A DNA stretch of 50,421 nt, taken from positions 1 through 50,421 of the forward strand of contig JAOPYI010000237.1 in the NCBI GenBank assembly GCA_025964675.1, read 5' to 3'. Made by a program: the position numbers and the translations under genes. This stretch comes from Sphaerisporangium sp. (lineage in GTDB: Bacteria; Actinomycetota; Actinomycetes; Streptosporangiales; Streptosporangiaceae). Numbering within the stretch: the stretch's first letter is position 1; each line of letters opens with the position of its first letter. Of the stretch, positions 24,051 through 34,635 are shown in pieces. Below the pieces are notes generated by a model that worked only from the letters and a program-made list of their open reading frames with translations, had not been told where the DNA came from and ran no database searches.

Positions 24051-24089
24051 CGAAGAAGACCGGAAGCCTCGGGCTTCCGGTCTTCTTCG
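24051..24089. terminator. Strong bidirectional hairpin terminator
   Basis: Perfect 18-bp stem with arms at 24051-24068 and 24072-24089 and a 3-nt loop TCG. It lies between the convergent F420-type gene and the halogenase gene. The minus strand shows CGAAGAAGAC at the base, so U-runs are absent, as is usual in these genomes. Confidence 0.88.
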
Positions 24090-24206
24090 TCGTCACGGGC
24101 CCCTCACCGGAGCGGTGCCTCGCAGGCACATGTCAGGGGTGGCGAGACCGCTGAGCGCCGGGTGGGCCGCGATGCCCACCCGGCGCTGTCGTTCGCGGTG
24201 CGTGGG

Positions 24207-25622
24207 TCAGGAGGGCTCGGGCCGCGGCGAGTCCTGGATGGAGCTGAGGCCGAGCCGGGGCTGGGTCACCAGGTACAGGCCGCCGACGGCGTTGTCCGGG
24301 TCGAACGGGGACTGCTTGATCTCGTGCACCCGGTTGAGGTTGTTGAGAGGGTTCGGATCGCCGCTCGTGGAGCCGTGCAGGTGGTCCTGGACCAGCTTGT
24401 ACGCCTGCTCGGCGTCGTTCAGGTCGGCGATGCCGGTGATGATGCGATCGAAGGCAGCCTGCACGTTGAGCGCGTCACGCTTGTCGTGGGTCAGCCGCTG
24501 GGCGTTGTAGAAGTGGTGCTCCTTGCCCCGGTAGCTCTCGTAGAAGACCGAGACCAGGACGAGAAGCCGCTGGTAGGCGTGGTGGTACACGGTGCCGTAG
24601 AACTTCCAGGCGTCCTCCTCGGAGACCTCCCCACGAAGCACGCTGGCCAGGCTCGCCGTACCGAGCATCGCGCTGTAGGTGGCGAGGTGGACGCCGGTGG
24701 ACAGGAGCGGGTCGAGGAAGCACGCGGCGTCGCCCGCGAGCAGGTATCCGGGGCCGGCGAAGCTCTCGGAGACGTAGGAGTAGTCCTGCTCGACCTTCAT
24801 GCCGCTCACCTGCTCGGCGCCCTCGAGCATCTCAAGGACGGTCGGGCACTTGGCGAGCGCCTCGTCGTACACCGCCTGGGTGTCGCCGTTCAGCCGCCCG
24901 CGGCTGTCGTTGAACAGGTCGCGCCCGGTCACCAGGCCGACGCTGAGCGTCCCATCGTGCAGGGGAATGGCCCAGAACCAGCCGTCCTCGACCGAGCACA
25001 CGGCGATGGCGCCGCTCGGGCCCTTGCCAAGGGGCTTGGCGTTCTTCCAGTACGACCAGGCCGCGACGTTGCGGAACACGTCGTGGAACCGGCGGTTCTT
25101 GAGATGGCGGGTGGCCAGCACGCCGCTGCGGCCGGAGGCGTCGATGACGTAGTCGAACGCGATGCGTCCGCCGCGGTCCCCGTCCTTGGTCTCGTACCAG
25201 CGGGCCGCGACGGCGCGGTCGCCGTCGAACTCGACGTCCCGGACGCTGACGCCCTCGAACACCTCGACGCCGAGTTCGCGGGCGTGGTCGAGCAGGATCT
25301 GGTCGAACTCGCTGCGGACGACCTGCCAGGCGTTGGGGGTGTCGTCGCCCAGGTTGCTGAAGCGCACCTCCCACTCCTCGGGGCCCCACTGGAAGAACGC
25401 GCCGCCCTTGGGCTGGAAGCCATGGGCCTGGACCTTCTCCCAGACTCCGAGCATCTCGAAGATCGGGCGGCAGGACGGCAGGATCGACTCGCCGATGTGG
25501 TAGCGGGGGAAGCGGTCGCGCTCGAGGAGGGTCACCTGGAAGCCCTCGCGAGCGAGCAGGCCGGCTGCGGTCGAACCCGCCGGGCCACCGCCGATGATCA
25601 AGATCTGGGTCGATTCACGCAT
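24207..25622 (-). CDS. Flavin-dependent halogenase
   Basis: FADH2-dependent halogenase of 471 aa. FAD motif GGGPAGST (11-18) and the diagnostic halogenase motif WFWAIP (WxWxIP, 215-220) are present. A lysine in QPKGGAFFQWG (Lys72) sits where phenol- and pyrrole-type halogenases carry the catalytic lysine that relays HOX. Also GDAACFLDPLLSTGVH around the flavin. It is expected to chlorinate an electron-rich ring of the polyphenol, as in lysolipin and xantholipin pathways. It follows the antiporter gene by 67 bp on the same strand and is probably co-transcribed. No dedicated flavin reductase is obvious, though F420/FMN enzymes nearby could help. Confidence 0.93.
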   Translation of the reverse strand: MRESTQILIIGGGPAGSTAAGLLAREGFQVTLLERDRFPRYHIGESILPSCRPIFEMLGVWEKVQAHGFQPKGGAFFQWGPEEWEVRFSNLGDDTPNAWQVVRSEFDQILLDHARELGVEVFEGVSVRDVEFDGDRAVAARWYETKDGDRGGRIAFDYVIDASGRSGVLATRHLKNRRFHDVFRNVAAWSYWKNAKPLGKGPSGAIAVCSVEDGWFWAIPLHDGTLSVGLVTGRDLFNDSRGRLNGDTQAVYDEALAKCPTVLEMLEGAEQVSGMKVEQDYSYVSESFAGPGYLLAGDAACFLDPLLSTGVHLATYSAMLGTASLASVLRGEVSEEDAWKFYGTVYHHAYQRLLVLVSVFYESYRGKEHHFYNAQRLTHDKRDALNVQAAFDRIITGIADLNDAEQAYKLVQDHLHGSTSGDPNPLNNLNRVHEIKQSPFDPDNAVGGLYLVTQPRLGLSSIQDSPRPEPS

Positions 25623-25689
25623 AAGGGAATGCTCGCCGCCGGGGTTGGAAGACGGCTCGAGCGCTGTTCAACGACGGCGGACTCAGCGC

Positions 25690-27045
25690 TCAGCGCTCCC
25701 ACGCCGCCGCGACCTCGCCCGGGCCGGGGACCTTCTCCCCCTCGTCGGACTCCTCGCGCAACCGCTCCTCGGCGGTCAGCTCGACCCGTGCCATGGTGAG
25801 TCGCAGCAGAGGCGGCGCCATCAGCGAGGTCACGATGGCCACGAGCACGATGATGGTGTACATCTCGGTGCTCAGCACGCCGAGCCGGAGGCCGACCATC
25901 GCGATGATGACCTCGATGACGCCGCGTGCGTTCATGCCCGCGCCGATCGCGAGGGCCTCCCAGCGACCGAGCCGGCTGAGCCTGGCTCCGAGGTAAGCCC
26001 CCGAGAACTTCCCGACGATCGCGGCGAGTAGCACGCCGAGCCCGGCCAGCAGCACCATCGGCTGGGCGAGCGCGGTCAGATCCATCCGCAGGCCGGCGGT
26101 CGCGAAGAACACCGGCGCGAGGAAGGACACGACCGTCGTGCGGAGCGGGGCGAGCCGGGCGGCGTTCAGCGTGCCGCAGCTGCTGATGACGATTCCGCAC
26201 ACGAAGGCGCCGAACACCGCCTCCAGCTTCAGCGCCTGCGTCGCCGCGGCTCCGAGCAGCAGCAGGATGACTACCAGAGTGACCGTCACGCCGCCGTCCC
26301 GCGCGGCGTCCGCGCGGTCCGCCGCTCGCAGCGCGGCCCGTACGAGCGGGCGGACGAGCATCGCGACGGCGATGACGGCGATCACGTAGCCGATGGACAG
26401 GACGATGTTGCCCGCCCGCACCCCGGTGGTCGCCATGGCCGACACGACGGACAGCAGCAGCCATCCGACGATGTCGTCGACCGTGACCGCGCACAGGATG
26501 AGCTGGCCGATGTTGCGGTGGAGCAGGCGCAGCTCCATCAGCGTCTTGGCGATGACGGGGATGGCGCTGACCCCGAGCGCCACGCCCAGGAACAGCGCGA
26601 ACGTGCTGCGGTCGGCCGAGCCGGGGACGAGGGAGTCCGGCAGCAGGAGCCCGGCGCCCACGCCCAGCACGAGCGGGATGGCCACTCCGGCGACGCTGAT
26701 CCGGGCGGCGGTGATCCCCCGGCGGCGTACCAGCCGGAGATCGATGTGGATGCCGGTGATGCCGACCAGCAGCAGCACGCCGATCTGGCCGACGGCGTCG
26801 AGCATGTGGAACTGGGCGGGGTCGCGGGGCAGCAGCCAGCCGCTCAGCCCGGGCGCCAGGTGCCCGAGCACCGAGGGGCCGACCAGCACGCCGGCGCACA
26901 GCTCGCCGACGATGGCCGACATCCCCAGCCGTTGCGTCAGCCGGCCGAGCAGCAGCGCGCAGAGCAGCAGCAACCCGACCTGCATCAGGAAGACGAGAAG
27001 TTGGTCTGGGCCGATCATGCCGACCGGCGCGGTGGCGGGCGCCAT
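25690..27045 (-). CDS. Cation/proton antiporter (CPA2, KefB/NapA-like)
   Basis: Integral membrane protein of 451 aa with about 12 hydrophobic segments, from VFLMQVGLLLLCALLLG to the final IVTSLMAPPLLRLT. CPA2 features include GELCAGVLVGPSVLG, ALGVSAIPVIAKTL and NARGVIEVIIAMVGL. No C-terminal RCK domain is present. The ATG at 27045 follows GGAGAACC. Antiporters of this type occur in several xanthone/polyether clusters and are thought to give resistance to ionophoric or membrane-active products or to export them. It has its own SARP-type box (27089-27103) and leads the halogenase gene. It is the only transporter gene in the PKS region. Confidence 0.88.
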   Translation of the reverse strand: MAPATAPVGMIGPDQLLVFLMQVGLLLLCALLLGRLTQRLGMSAIVGELCAGVLVGPSVLGHLAPGLSGWLLPRDPAQFHMLDAVGQIGVLLLVGITGIHIDLRLVRRRGITAARISVAGVAIPLVLGVGAGLLLPDSLVPGSADRSTFALFLGVALGVSAIPVIAKTLMELRLLHRNIGQLILCAVTVDDIVGWLLLSVVSAMATTGVRAGNIVLSIGYVIAVIAVAMLVRPLVRAALRAADRADAARDGGVTVTLVVILLLLGAAATQALKLEAVFGAFVCGIVISSCGTLNAARLAPLRTTVVSFLAPVFFATAGLRMDLTALAQPMVLLAGLGVLLAAIVGKFSGAYLGARLSRLGRWEALAIGAGMNARGVIEVIIAMVGLRLGVLSTEMYTIIVLVAIVTSLMAPPLLRLTMARVELTAEERLREESDEGEKVPGPGEVAAAWER

Positions 27046-27088
27046 GGTTCTCCGATCTCAAGGGTCTGCCGATATTGACCAAGCCGGA

Positions 27089-27104
27089 TCGAGAACCGCT
27101 CGGG
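27089..27104. promoter_or_regulatory. SARP-type box upstream of antiporter-halogenase unit
   Basis: TCGA at 27089 and TCGG at 27100, 11 bp apart, 44 bp before the antiporter start on the minus strand. One mismatch in the second half. Confidence 0.52.
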
Positions 27105-27139
27105 CGCGGCCGGAGCGGGGCGCGGCGCCAGAACGCGAA

Positions 27140-27164
27140 CAGCCTCCCCCGTACGGGAGAGGCT
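27140..27164 (-). terminator. Hairpin after the beta-helix gene
   Basis: A 12-bp stem with a single mismatch, CAGCCTCCCCCG (27140-27151) with CGGGAGAGGCTG (27153-27164). It lies 35 bp downstream of the beta-helix stop codon on the minus strand and before the antiporter promoter box. Confidence 0.6.
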
Positions 27165-27199
27165 GTCGGAGATGCCGGGAAACCGGCGTGCGCGGGCAA

Positions 27200-28810
27200 C
27201 TAGGATACGCAGGACCCTTGGTAGGCGCCCATGTTCGGCGGTCCGCTCGGCAGGCCGAGCCCGTAGAAGTCACGGCCGCCGTTGTCCGGAATGGCGACGC
27301 CCGCGCCGATGGCCGGGGAGCCGCACTTGAGCCGGTATCCGAGGGCGCTCGCGATCCCTGACGCGGTCCCCGGCTTGGTGAACAGGGGATCGGTGGTGAC
27401 CGCGTGGCTGTCGGCCGGGGGGACCGGGCTGACGTTGAGATAGAGGTTGTGGTCGTAGACCCCCGCCGGGTCGGTGATCGTCGAGCCGGTCGCCCTGCCG
27501 GCGAAGATGTTGTTGGTGAACGTGTTCGGCGTGGCGTGGAGGCTTCCCGAGAGCGCGTTGGAGACCGGGCTGTAGACCACGTTGTTGTAGAAGCGAAGGT
27601 TCGTCACCGGATTGTCACAGCCATGGGCGACGACCGGGATCTGGAAGGTGCCCAGCAGCAGGTCCTTGTCGTTCTGGCTGATGTTGTACCGGATGGTCGC
27701 ACCGTCGGTGTTGGATCCGGTGAACGCGCAGAACAGCATGAACGGGCCGTCGTTGTCGTGGCTGAAGTTGTACTGGTACACGATGTTGGAGTTGCCGGCG
27801 TCGACGCTGAAGGCGAAGGACGGCGGGAAGGCGGCACCGTGCGTCACCTCGTTCGACTGGATGACCGGGCGGTTGGAGTTGAACGCGAGGATTCCGGCGT
27901 GGGAGGCCATCGCGCGCAGGCCGAAACCGTCGACCACGTTGTACTCGGTGAGGGAATCGACACCGTTCTGCACGAGGATGCCGTCGCCACCGAGATTGTC
28001 GAGCTTGTTGGCGAAGATGTGCACGTTGGTCATCGGGACGAACGAGTTCGCGCCGGCCGGGTAGAACGTGCTGCGGCGGGACCACTGCGACAGGGTGCCG
28101 ATGCCGATGTTGTCGACGCCGGTGACGGTGTTGAGGGAGACCTCGATCCCGTCGAAGCCGGTGGGTGTGGTGGATCCGGCGGCCTTGAACAGGATGCCGC
28201 CGGTGTTCTCGAGCTCGGGCTGCAGGCAGTCGCAGCCGTTGACGTCATGGACCTTGACGTCGTCGACCTCGTAGTGCTTGCCGGTGCCGTAGTTCTCGAG
28301 GAGCACGTAGATGCCCACGCGCGCTCCTCCGTCCGCGGGGCCCTGGTTGGAGATGTCAAGGTGACGGATCTCCCAGCCCTGCACGTTGTACAGGTACACC
28401 GCCGCGCGAGCGCCGCCGCCGACGATGGCCGGGCGGGCGCCGCTGCCGTAGGCGCTGATGACGTTGGGGGTGGCGGCCGTGCCGGATCCCTTGGGCTGCA
28501 GGACGCCGGTACAGGTGGTGCCCCTGCGCAGGAGAATGGAGTCGCCCGGCTGGAAGGTGACCGTGTTGACACGGGCGAGGGTCCGCCACGCGGTCCCGGT
28601 CGCGGTGCCGGCGGCGGCATCGTTTCCGGCACCACAGTCGAGGTAGTACTGCTTGCCGCTCAACGCATTCGACGCCGCCAGCGCCGAGCCGCCGGGTATG
28701 GCGAACGCGATCCCAAGGCTCATGCCGGCAGCGAGGATGAGTGCCCGGAAGGCTCGTGTGCGGTGCCGCGCACCGTGATTTCTACGTGTCCAGCTCGGTG
28801 TGATACCCAT
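27200..28810 (-). CDS. Secreted right-handed parallel beta-helix protein
   Basis: Protein of 536 aa with an export signal (basic RHRTRAFR, hydrophobic ALILAAGMSLGIAFAIP, Ala-rich end SALAAS). The mature part opens with a DUF1565-like region (YYLDCGAGNDAAAGTATGTAW, about 55-75) and continues with repeating N/G-rich strands (ISNQG, SLNTVTGVDNIG, NKLDNLGGDG, NVVDGFG, NEVTHG). This is the pattern of pectate-lyase-like beta helices. No catalytic Asp/Arg set of a known lyase family can be assigned by eye. The start at 28810 follows GGAGTAAG. Two nearly identical SARP-type boxes stand upstream, so it seems to be a regulon member despite being odd for a polyketide cluster. It could be a cell-wall or extracellular product-handling protein. 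Confidence 0.8.
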   Translation of the reverse strand: MGITPSWTRRNHGARHRTRAFRALILAAGMSLGIAFAIPGGSALAASNALSGKQYYLDCGAGNDAAAGTATGTAWRTLARVNTVTFQPGDSILLRRGTTCTGVLQPKGSGTAATPNVISAYGSGARPAIVGGGARAAVYLYNVQGWEIRHLDISNQGPADGGARVGIYVLLENYGTGKHYEVDDVKVHDVNGCDCLQPELENTGGILFKAAGSTTPTGFDGIEVSLNTVTGVDNIGIGTLSQWSRRSTFYPAGANSFVPMTNVHIFANKLDNLGGDGILVQNGVDSLTEYNVVDGFGLRAMASHAGILAFNSNRPVIQSNEVTHGAAFPPSFAFSVDAGNSNIVYQYNFSHDNDGPFMLFCAFTGSNTDGATIRYNISQNDKDLLLGTFQIPVVAHGCDNPVTNLRFYNNVVYSPVSNALSGSLHATPNTFTNNIFAGRATGSTITDPAGVYDHNLYLNVSPVPPADSHAVTTDPLFTKPGTASGIASALGYRLKCGSPAIGAGVAIPDNGGRDFYGLGLPSGPPNMGAYQGSCVS

Positions 28811-28936
28811 GCCGCTTACTCCAAGAATGTGACTTCGGTGCACAAAGACCGGCGCAGTTGTGACGGCGGCATGGCCGGGTCACTGCGGCTGGTCACCGGA
28901 TGACCGGGCGCTGTCGGGCAGAGTCTGGGGGGGCAG

Positions 28937-29009
28937 GCTCGACGGATGCTCGAAAGGCCGCCGCGCGGGCACCGGGCCTGGAGCCGGCTCGACGCCTGCT
29001 CGAAAGGCC
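28937..29009. promoter_or_regulatory. Duplicated SARP-type box
   Basis: Two copies of a module of about 23 bp, exactly 50 bp apart. The first has TCGA at 28939 and 28950, the second at 28989 and 29000. Within the module only two bases differ (GA versus CC between the half-sites). It lies 127-200 bp before the beta-helix start and just after the TenA-like stop at 29014. Confidence 0.68.
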
Positions 29010-29013
29010 TGGG

Positions 29014-29712
29014 CTACACCGGCCACTCCTGGCGCCGCCACGCCGCGTCGGCGAACGCCCACTCGTGGCGGGCGCCCAGGCGGAACTGCTCGACGAGCCG
29101 GTCCCGCTCACCGGGCGAGCACTGCCCGCCCACCTCGTCGATCATGTTCAGGTACGTATCAACATATTCCTGGTAATAGCCGCCTTCAGGGACGTACTGG
29201 TCGATCCAGGCGGCATAGAGGGAGCCGGGCTCGTACCGTTCCGTCAGATCGGTGGAGACCTCGAGATGGAACCAGGTCATGGGCAGGAGCCCGCCGATCC
29301 CACCGGCGAACGAGGCCCCGGGTGCCGCCATCATGAAAGAGGTGTACGCGTGGATCGGCGGAGCCGGTGTGATGGCGCCGGCGCCCGGCGGCTTGCCGAG
29401 CGCCTCCGCCAGCTTGGTCAGCTCGCTGTCCAGCCGGGACAGCGAGCCGAACGTCGCGCCCGACGCCGAGGAGAGCAGGGCGCCGTGCGAGTCCTGCTCG
29501 GCGAGCGCGGCGCAGCGGGCCAGCGCTCGCGCGTACGTCGGCACGACGTGCCGGGCGTCCTGCTCGGCGAAGTACCACAGTGACGCCGCCGGCAGCGTGC
29601 CCTTGCGCAGGCCGTCCCAGAACGGGTGCTCCTTGATCTTGTCCAGTATGGGCCCGGCGATCGCCGACAGCTCGTCCCGCATCATCTCGCGCTCCCCGGC
29701 AGACGCCGTCAT
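29014..29712 (-). CDS. TenA-like protein without thiaminase cysteine, copy 2
   Basis: TenA/thiaminase II fold protein of 232 aa. Seen: HPFWDGLRKGTLPAASLWYFAEQDARHVVPTYARALARCAAL, split over residues 29-70, and C-terminal RHEWAFADAAW containing the family Glu. The nucleophile segment reads LLPMTWFHLEV, with Met for Cys exactly as in the copy at 4352-5020. The ATG at 29712 lies 2 bp after the stop codon of the FAD monooxygenase gene, so it is the tail of the core PKS operon. Presence of two such proteins inside one polyketide cluster points to a pathway role rather than thiamine salvage. Function unknown. Confidence 0.8.
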   Translation of the reverse strand: MTASAGEREMMRDELSAIAGPILDKIKEHPFWDGLRKGTLPAASLWYFAEQDARHVVPTYARALARCAALAEQDSHGALLSSASGATFGSLSRLDSELTKLAEALGKPPGAGAITPAPPIHAYTSFMMAAPGASFAGGIGGLLPMTWFHLEVSTDLTERYEPGSLYAAWIDQYVPEGGYYQEYVDTYLNMIDEVGGQCSPGERDRLVEQFRLGARHEWAFADAAWRRQEWPV

Positions 29713-29714
29713 CG

Positions 29715-31340
29715 TCAGTACGCCGCCGCGGCCATGTCCACGCTGCCGGCCACCTGGCCGAGGACGTCCGCGAGCACCTTCTCGGGCTCGGGCTGGCTGT
29801 CGGCGCTCCGCCAGGCCACGAACGCGTCCGGCCGGACGAGGATCGCGCCGCGCGGCGAGACGCCGAACGCCGCGGCCCAGTCGCCGTCCACCGAGGCGTA
29901 GTCGCCGTCCGCGCCGATGCGGACCGTCCGCAGCGGCACCCCGGTACGCTCGGCCAGCCGGGCCGCCGCCTCGTGCCATGCCCCGCCGTCGGACCCGGTG
30001 AGCAGCACGTAGGAGTCCCAGAACAGGTCGATCGTGGACAGCCGCTCGCCGTCGCGCTCGAGCCAGACGTGCGGCGCCCGGGTGCCGGGCTCGCCGACGA
30101 GCTCCAGCGGCGCCGTCAGCACCGGCCTGCGCTCCTCGGTCGCGACCGCCTGCGAGAAGTAGCGGTAGCCCAGCGTGATGATGATGTCGTCCACCATCTG
30201 GGCGCGGACCTCGTCCGTGGCGTACCCGTGCCTGATGCGGTTGCGGACCATCGCCTGCTCGGCCATGGCCGCGCCGACCGCGTGGCGCTCGTCGTGGTAG
30301 GTGTCGAGCAGCTCGGCGCCCGCCCAGCCCTGCAGCGCGCCCGCGAGCTTCCACGCCAGGTTGTGCGCGTCGTGGATGCCGGTGTTGGCGCCGAACCCGC
30401 CGGCCGGCGGGTGCACGTGGGCGGCGTCCCCTGCCAGGAACACCCGGCCGACCCTGAAGTGCTCGGCCACGAGCTGGGAACCCTCCCACGGGACCTTCGC
30501 CATGATCTCGACGTGCATGTCCGGCTTCCCGGAGGCCGCACGGACGATCTCGACACAGCGCTCGTCGGTGAAGTCGGCCGGGGACTCGCCCTTCTCGGGG
30601 AAGTACACCGGGGCGGCCAGCCACGGGTCCCTCCCGTGCAGGCGGGACAGCCCGGTCATCGTCCCCCCGGCGGTGGCGTAGCACAGGATGAACGGCCGGT
30701 CGGCCAGGATCTCCTCTAGCTCGGGCGCGCGGAAGTAGATGCTGAGCGCGTTGAACACGGTGCCCCGGCCGGAGCGGGTGACGCCCAGCGCCTGGCGGAC
30801 CGAGCTGCCCGCGCCGTCGGCCCCGATCAGGTAGCTCGCGCGGACCGTGCTCACCACACCGGTCTTCACGTCCTCGACCTGGGCGGTCACCCCGTCGTCG
30901 TCCTGATCCATCGACAGCAGCCGGTTGCCGAAGCGAACCTGGCCGCCGAACTCACGCGCCTTCTCGGCGAGCACCACCTCGTAGCGGTCCTGGCCGCATC
31001 CCATGACCCGCTCCGGGCTGATGGTGGGACCGTCCAGCGAGGGGGCCTCGAGGACCTCCGCGTCCGCGATCTCCGAGAAGGTGTTGACCCGCAGGATGCC
31101 GCCCTCGAAGAACGGGTGGGAATCACCGATCTCCAGCGCCCGGATCTCCTTGCCGAGCCCGGCCGCCCGGAAGAGCTCCATGGTGCGCGCCTGAAGGCCG
31201 GGCGCGCGCGGCAGCAGGGAGGTGTCGGCCCGCTTCTCGATGACCAGGGTCCTGACGCCGTGCCTGCCGAGGAAGACCGCGGTGGACAGTCCCACCGGGC
31301 CGGCGCCCACGATCAGCACCGGGACGTTCTCGTCGTACAT
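29715..31340 (-). CDS. FAD-dependent aromatic polyketide hydroxylase
   Basis: Hydroxylase of 541 aa, paralog of 96-1691. GAGPVGL (12-18), IGADGAGSSVR (about 174-184), and GDAAHVHPPAGGFGANTGIHDAHNLAWKLA, split around 300-330, are canonical for the RdmE/PgaE/MtmOIV-type group. A C-terminal thioredoxin-like domain follows (GTRAPHVWLERDGERLSTIDLF). The ATG at 31340 overlaps the SDR stop (TGATG) and has GAGGGATC before it. As part of the core operon it may catalyse an early hydroxylation or oxidative ring opening of the polyphenol. Confidence 0.9.
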   Translation of the reverse strand: MYDENVPVLIVGAGPVGLSTAVFLGRHGVRTLVIEKRADTSLLPRAPGLQARTMELFRAAGLGKEIRALEIGDSHPFFEGGILRVNTFSEIADAEVLEAPSLDGPTISPERVMGCGQDRYEVVLAEKAREFGGQVRFGNRLLSMDQDDDGVTAQVEDVKTGVVSTVRASYLIGADGAGSSVRQALGVTRSGRGTVFNALSIYFRAPELEEILADRPFILCYATAGGTMTGLSRLHGRDPWLAAPVYFPEKGESPADFTDERCVEIVRAASGKPDMHVEIMAKVPWEGSQLVAEHFRVGRVFLAGDAAHVHPPAGGFGANTGIHDAHNLAWKLAGALQGWAGAELLDTYHDERHAVGAAMAEQAMVRNRIRHGYATDEVRAQMVDDIIITLGYRYFSQAVATEERRPVLTAPLELVGEPGTRAPHVWLERDGERLSTIDLFWDSYVLLTGSDGGAWHEAAARLAERTGVPLRTVRIGADGDYASVDGDWAAAFGVSPRGAILVRPDAFVAWRSADSQPEPEKVLADVLGQVAGSVDMAAAAY

Positions 31341-32071
31341 CAGATCCCTCCGTCTACATTGATCGTCTCGCCGTTCACGAACTGCGACAGATCGCTGGCC
31401 AGGAACGCGACGACTCCGGCCACGTCGTCCACGTTGCCGAGCCGGCCGAGGGGGATCATCTTCTGGTACCGCTCCAGCACCTCCGGCGGGGTCGGCTCCT
31501 CGGTCTGGATCGGCCCGGGCGCCACCACGTTCACGCGCAGCCCTCGCGAGCCCAGCTCCTTGGCGAGCGAGCGGGTGAGTCCTACTAAGCCGGCCTTGGT
31601 GGCGGTGTAGTGGGCGCGCAGCGGGATCCCGACGGTGGCCACCCTGGAGCCGATGAAGATGATGGATCCCCCGGCCGACAGCAGGGGCAGCGCCTTCTGC
31701 GTCACCAGGTACGGCCCGCCCAGGTTGTTCGCCACCACGCGCTGCCACTCCTCGAAGGGCAGCTTGGCGAACGGCACGTGGCTGATGACGCCCGCGTTGT
31801 GCACGACCACGTCGAGGGATCCCAGCGAGGTGCGGCAGTCCTCCACCAGCGCGTCGACCTCGGCGGGGTCGCTCACGTCCGCCTTGACCAGCTGGTGGTT
31901 GCCGCCCGTCTCCTTGAGCTCGTGAGCGAGGGTGGTTACGGCCTCGCCCTCCGTGCGGTAGCACGTCACGACGTCGGCGCCCGCGCGGGCGAGGGCGAGG
32001 ACGATTCCCCGCCCGATGCCGCGTGAGCCCCCGGTCACAAGCGCCTTCTTGCCTGTCAGCTTGAGTTCCAT
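31340..32071 (-). CDS. SDR-family ketoreductase
   Basis: SDR of 243 aa with TGGSRGIG (about 13-20), HNAG (about 86), a serine in FIGSRVA (about 138) and YTATK (about 151-155), plus a FabG-like end NVDGGI. The start at 32071 (MELKLTGKK) is chosen by alignment with the SDR at 40964 and an AGGA close upstream; an ATG at 32083 would add four residues. It is in the core operon between the DUF1772 gene and the hydroxylase. Related SDRs in pentangular pathways reduce a quinone or keto group in a late ring. Exact position unknown. Confidence 0.84.
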   Translation of the reverse strand: MELKLTGKKALVTGGSRGIGRGIVLALARAGADVVTCYRTEGEAVTTLAHELKETGGNHQLVKADVSDPAEVDALVEDCRTSLGSLDVVVHNAGVISHVPFAKLPFEEWQRVVANNLGGPYLVTQKALPLLSAGGSIIFIGSRVATVGIPLRAHYTATKAGLVGLTRSLAKELGSRGLRVNVVAPGPIQTEEPTPPEVLERYQKMIPLGRLGNVDDVAGVVAFLASDLSQFVNGETINVDGGI

Positions 32072-32119
32072 CGTTCCTGCCATCTCTGTGACGTTTCCTG
32101 GATCGGCCGCTGAAGGCCG

Positions 32120-33403
<1,284 letters not shown>

Positions 33404-33414
33404 AGGTCACTCCG

Positions 33415-34635
33415 TTAACTTGTCTGCTTCACGACGATCGCCGCGTTGAATCCGCCGTAGCCGCGGGCGAGGACCATGGCGGTGCGGACCCGCGCCTCAC
33501 GAGGCGCGCCCCGTACCAGGTCGATGTCGCAGCCCGGCGCCAGCTCGGTGACGCCGGCCGTGGGCGGGATGACACCGTCGCGGATGGCCAGCAGGGCGCT
33601 GGCCAGGTCGAGCGCCCCGCCCCCGGCGTAGAGCCTGCCGGTCATCGTCTTCGGGGCCGTGACGGGAACGCCGCTCGGGCCGAAGACCGCGGAGATGGCC
33701 GTGGCCTCCTGCAGGTCGAGCTCCGGCACCCCGGCCGCGTCCGCGAAGACCACGTCGACGTCGCCGGCGGCCAGCTCCGCGTCGGACAGCGCCAGATCCA
33801 TGGCCCGGCGCAGCCCCGGCTCGCGGCCGGATCCCGGACGCGGGTCGAAGGTGGAGGCGTAGCCGGCGATCTCGCCGTAGATGACCGGCGCGGATCGGGC
33901 GAGCGCGTCGGACGCGTTCTCCACGACCAGCATCGCGCCGCCTTCGCCGGGCACGTAGCCGGCCGCGCCGACGTCGAAGGGCAGGTAGGCCCGGCTCGGG
34001 TCGGCGCCCTCGCTCAGCCTGCCGTTGCTGTACTGCGCGGTCACCCCGTACGGGCACAGCGACGCGTCTGCGCCGCCGGTGACCACCAGCCGTGTGCCGG
34101 TCCTGATGAGCTGGCGCGCCTGCCCCGCGGCGTCCAGTGCCCCCGCCTGCTCGGCGCAGATGACCCCGCACGAACCGCGCATCCCGTGACGGATGGAGAT
34201 CTGTCCGGTGGTGGCCGCGTAGAACCAGGCGATCGACTGGTAGGCGCCGACCCAGGAGGGCCCCTTGGACCACAGCCGCTCGATCTCCCGCTGGCCGAAC
34301 TCGGTGCCCCCGGACGAGCTGGCGGTCACCACCGCCATCTCGTACTCGGGGAACGCCGTGGGATCGGCCGCCGCGTCCTCCAGTGCCCAGGCCGCCGCGG
34401 TCAGCCCGAGGTGGGTCCAGTTGTCCGTCTGCGGGATGAGACGGCTGGGCACGTGGTCGGAGGCGGTGAAGTCGCTCACCTCACCGCCTACGCGGACGGG
34501 GTAGCCGGCCGCGTCGAACCGGCTGATCGGGCCGATGCCGCTGCGCCCTTCGAGCGTGGCCGCCCAGTACGCCTCGGTGCCGAGCCCGTTCGGCGCGGTG
34601 ACACCGATTCCGGTGACGACAGCCCTCCTGGTCAT
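33415..34635 (-). CDS. Ketosynthase beta / chain length factor
   Basis: KS-beta of 406 aa. The active-site Cys of KS-alpha is replaced by Gln in CAEQAG (Gln163), the hallmark of chain length factors, which also decarboxylate malonyl-ACP for priming. It keeps the thiolase fold but lacks the catalytic His pair. The start overlaps the KS-alpha stop by four bases (ATGA), giving equal production of the heterodimer. Chain length cannot be read by eye; the cyclase set suggests a long chain (24-30 carbons). Confidence 0.95.
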   Translation of the reverse strand: MTRRAVVTGIGVTAPNGLGTEAYWAATLEGRSGIGPISRFDAAGYPVRVGGEVSDFTASDHVPSRLIPQTDNWTHLGLTAAAWALEDAAADPTAFPEYEMAVVTASSSGGTEFGQREIERLWSKGPSWVGAYQSIAWFYAATTGQISIRHGMRGSCGVICAEQAGALDAAGQARQLIRTGTRLVVTGGADASLCPYGVTAQYSNGRLSEGADPSRAYLPFDVGAAGYVPGEGGAMLVVENASDALARSAPVIYGEIAGYASTFDPRPGSGREPGLRRAMDLALSDAELAAGDVDVVFADAAGVPELDLQEATAISAVFGPSGVPVTAPKTMTGRLYAGGGALDLASALLAIRDGVIPPTAGVTELAPGCDIDLVRGAPREARVRTAMVLARGYGGFNAAIVVKQTS

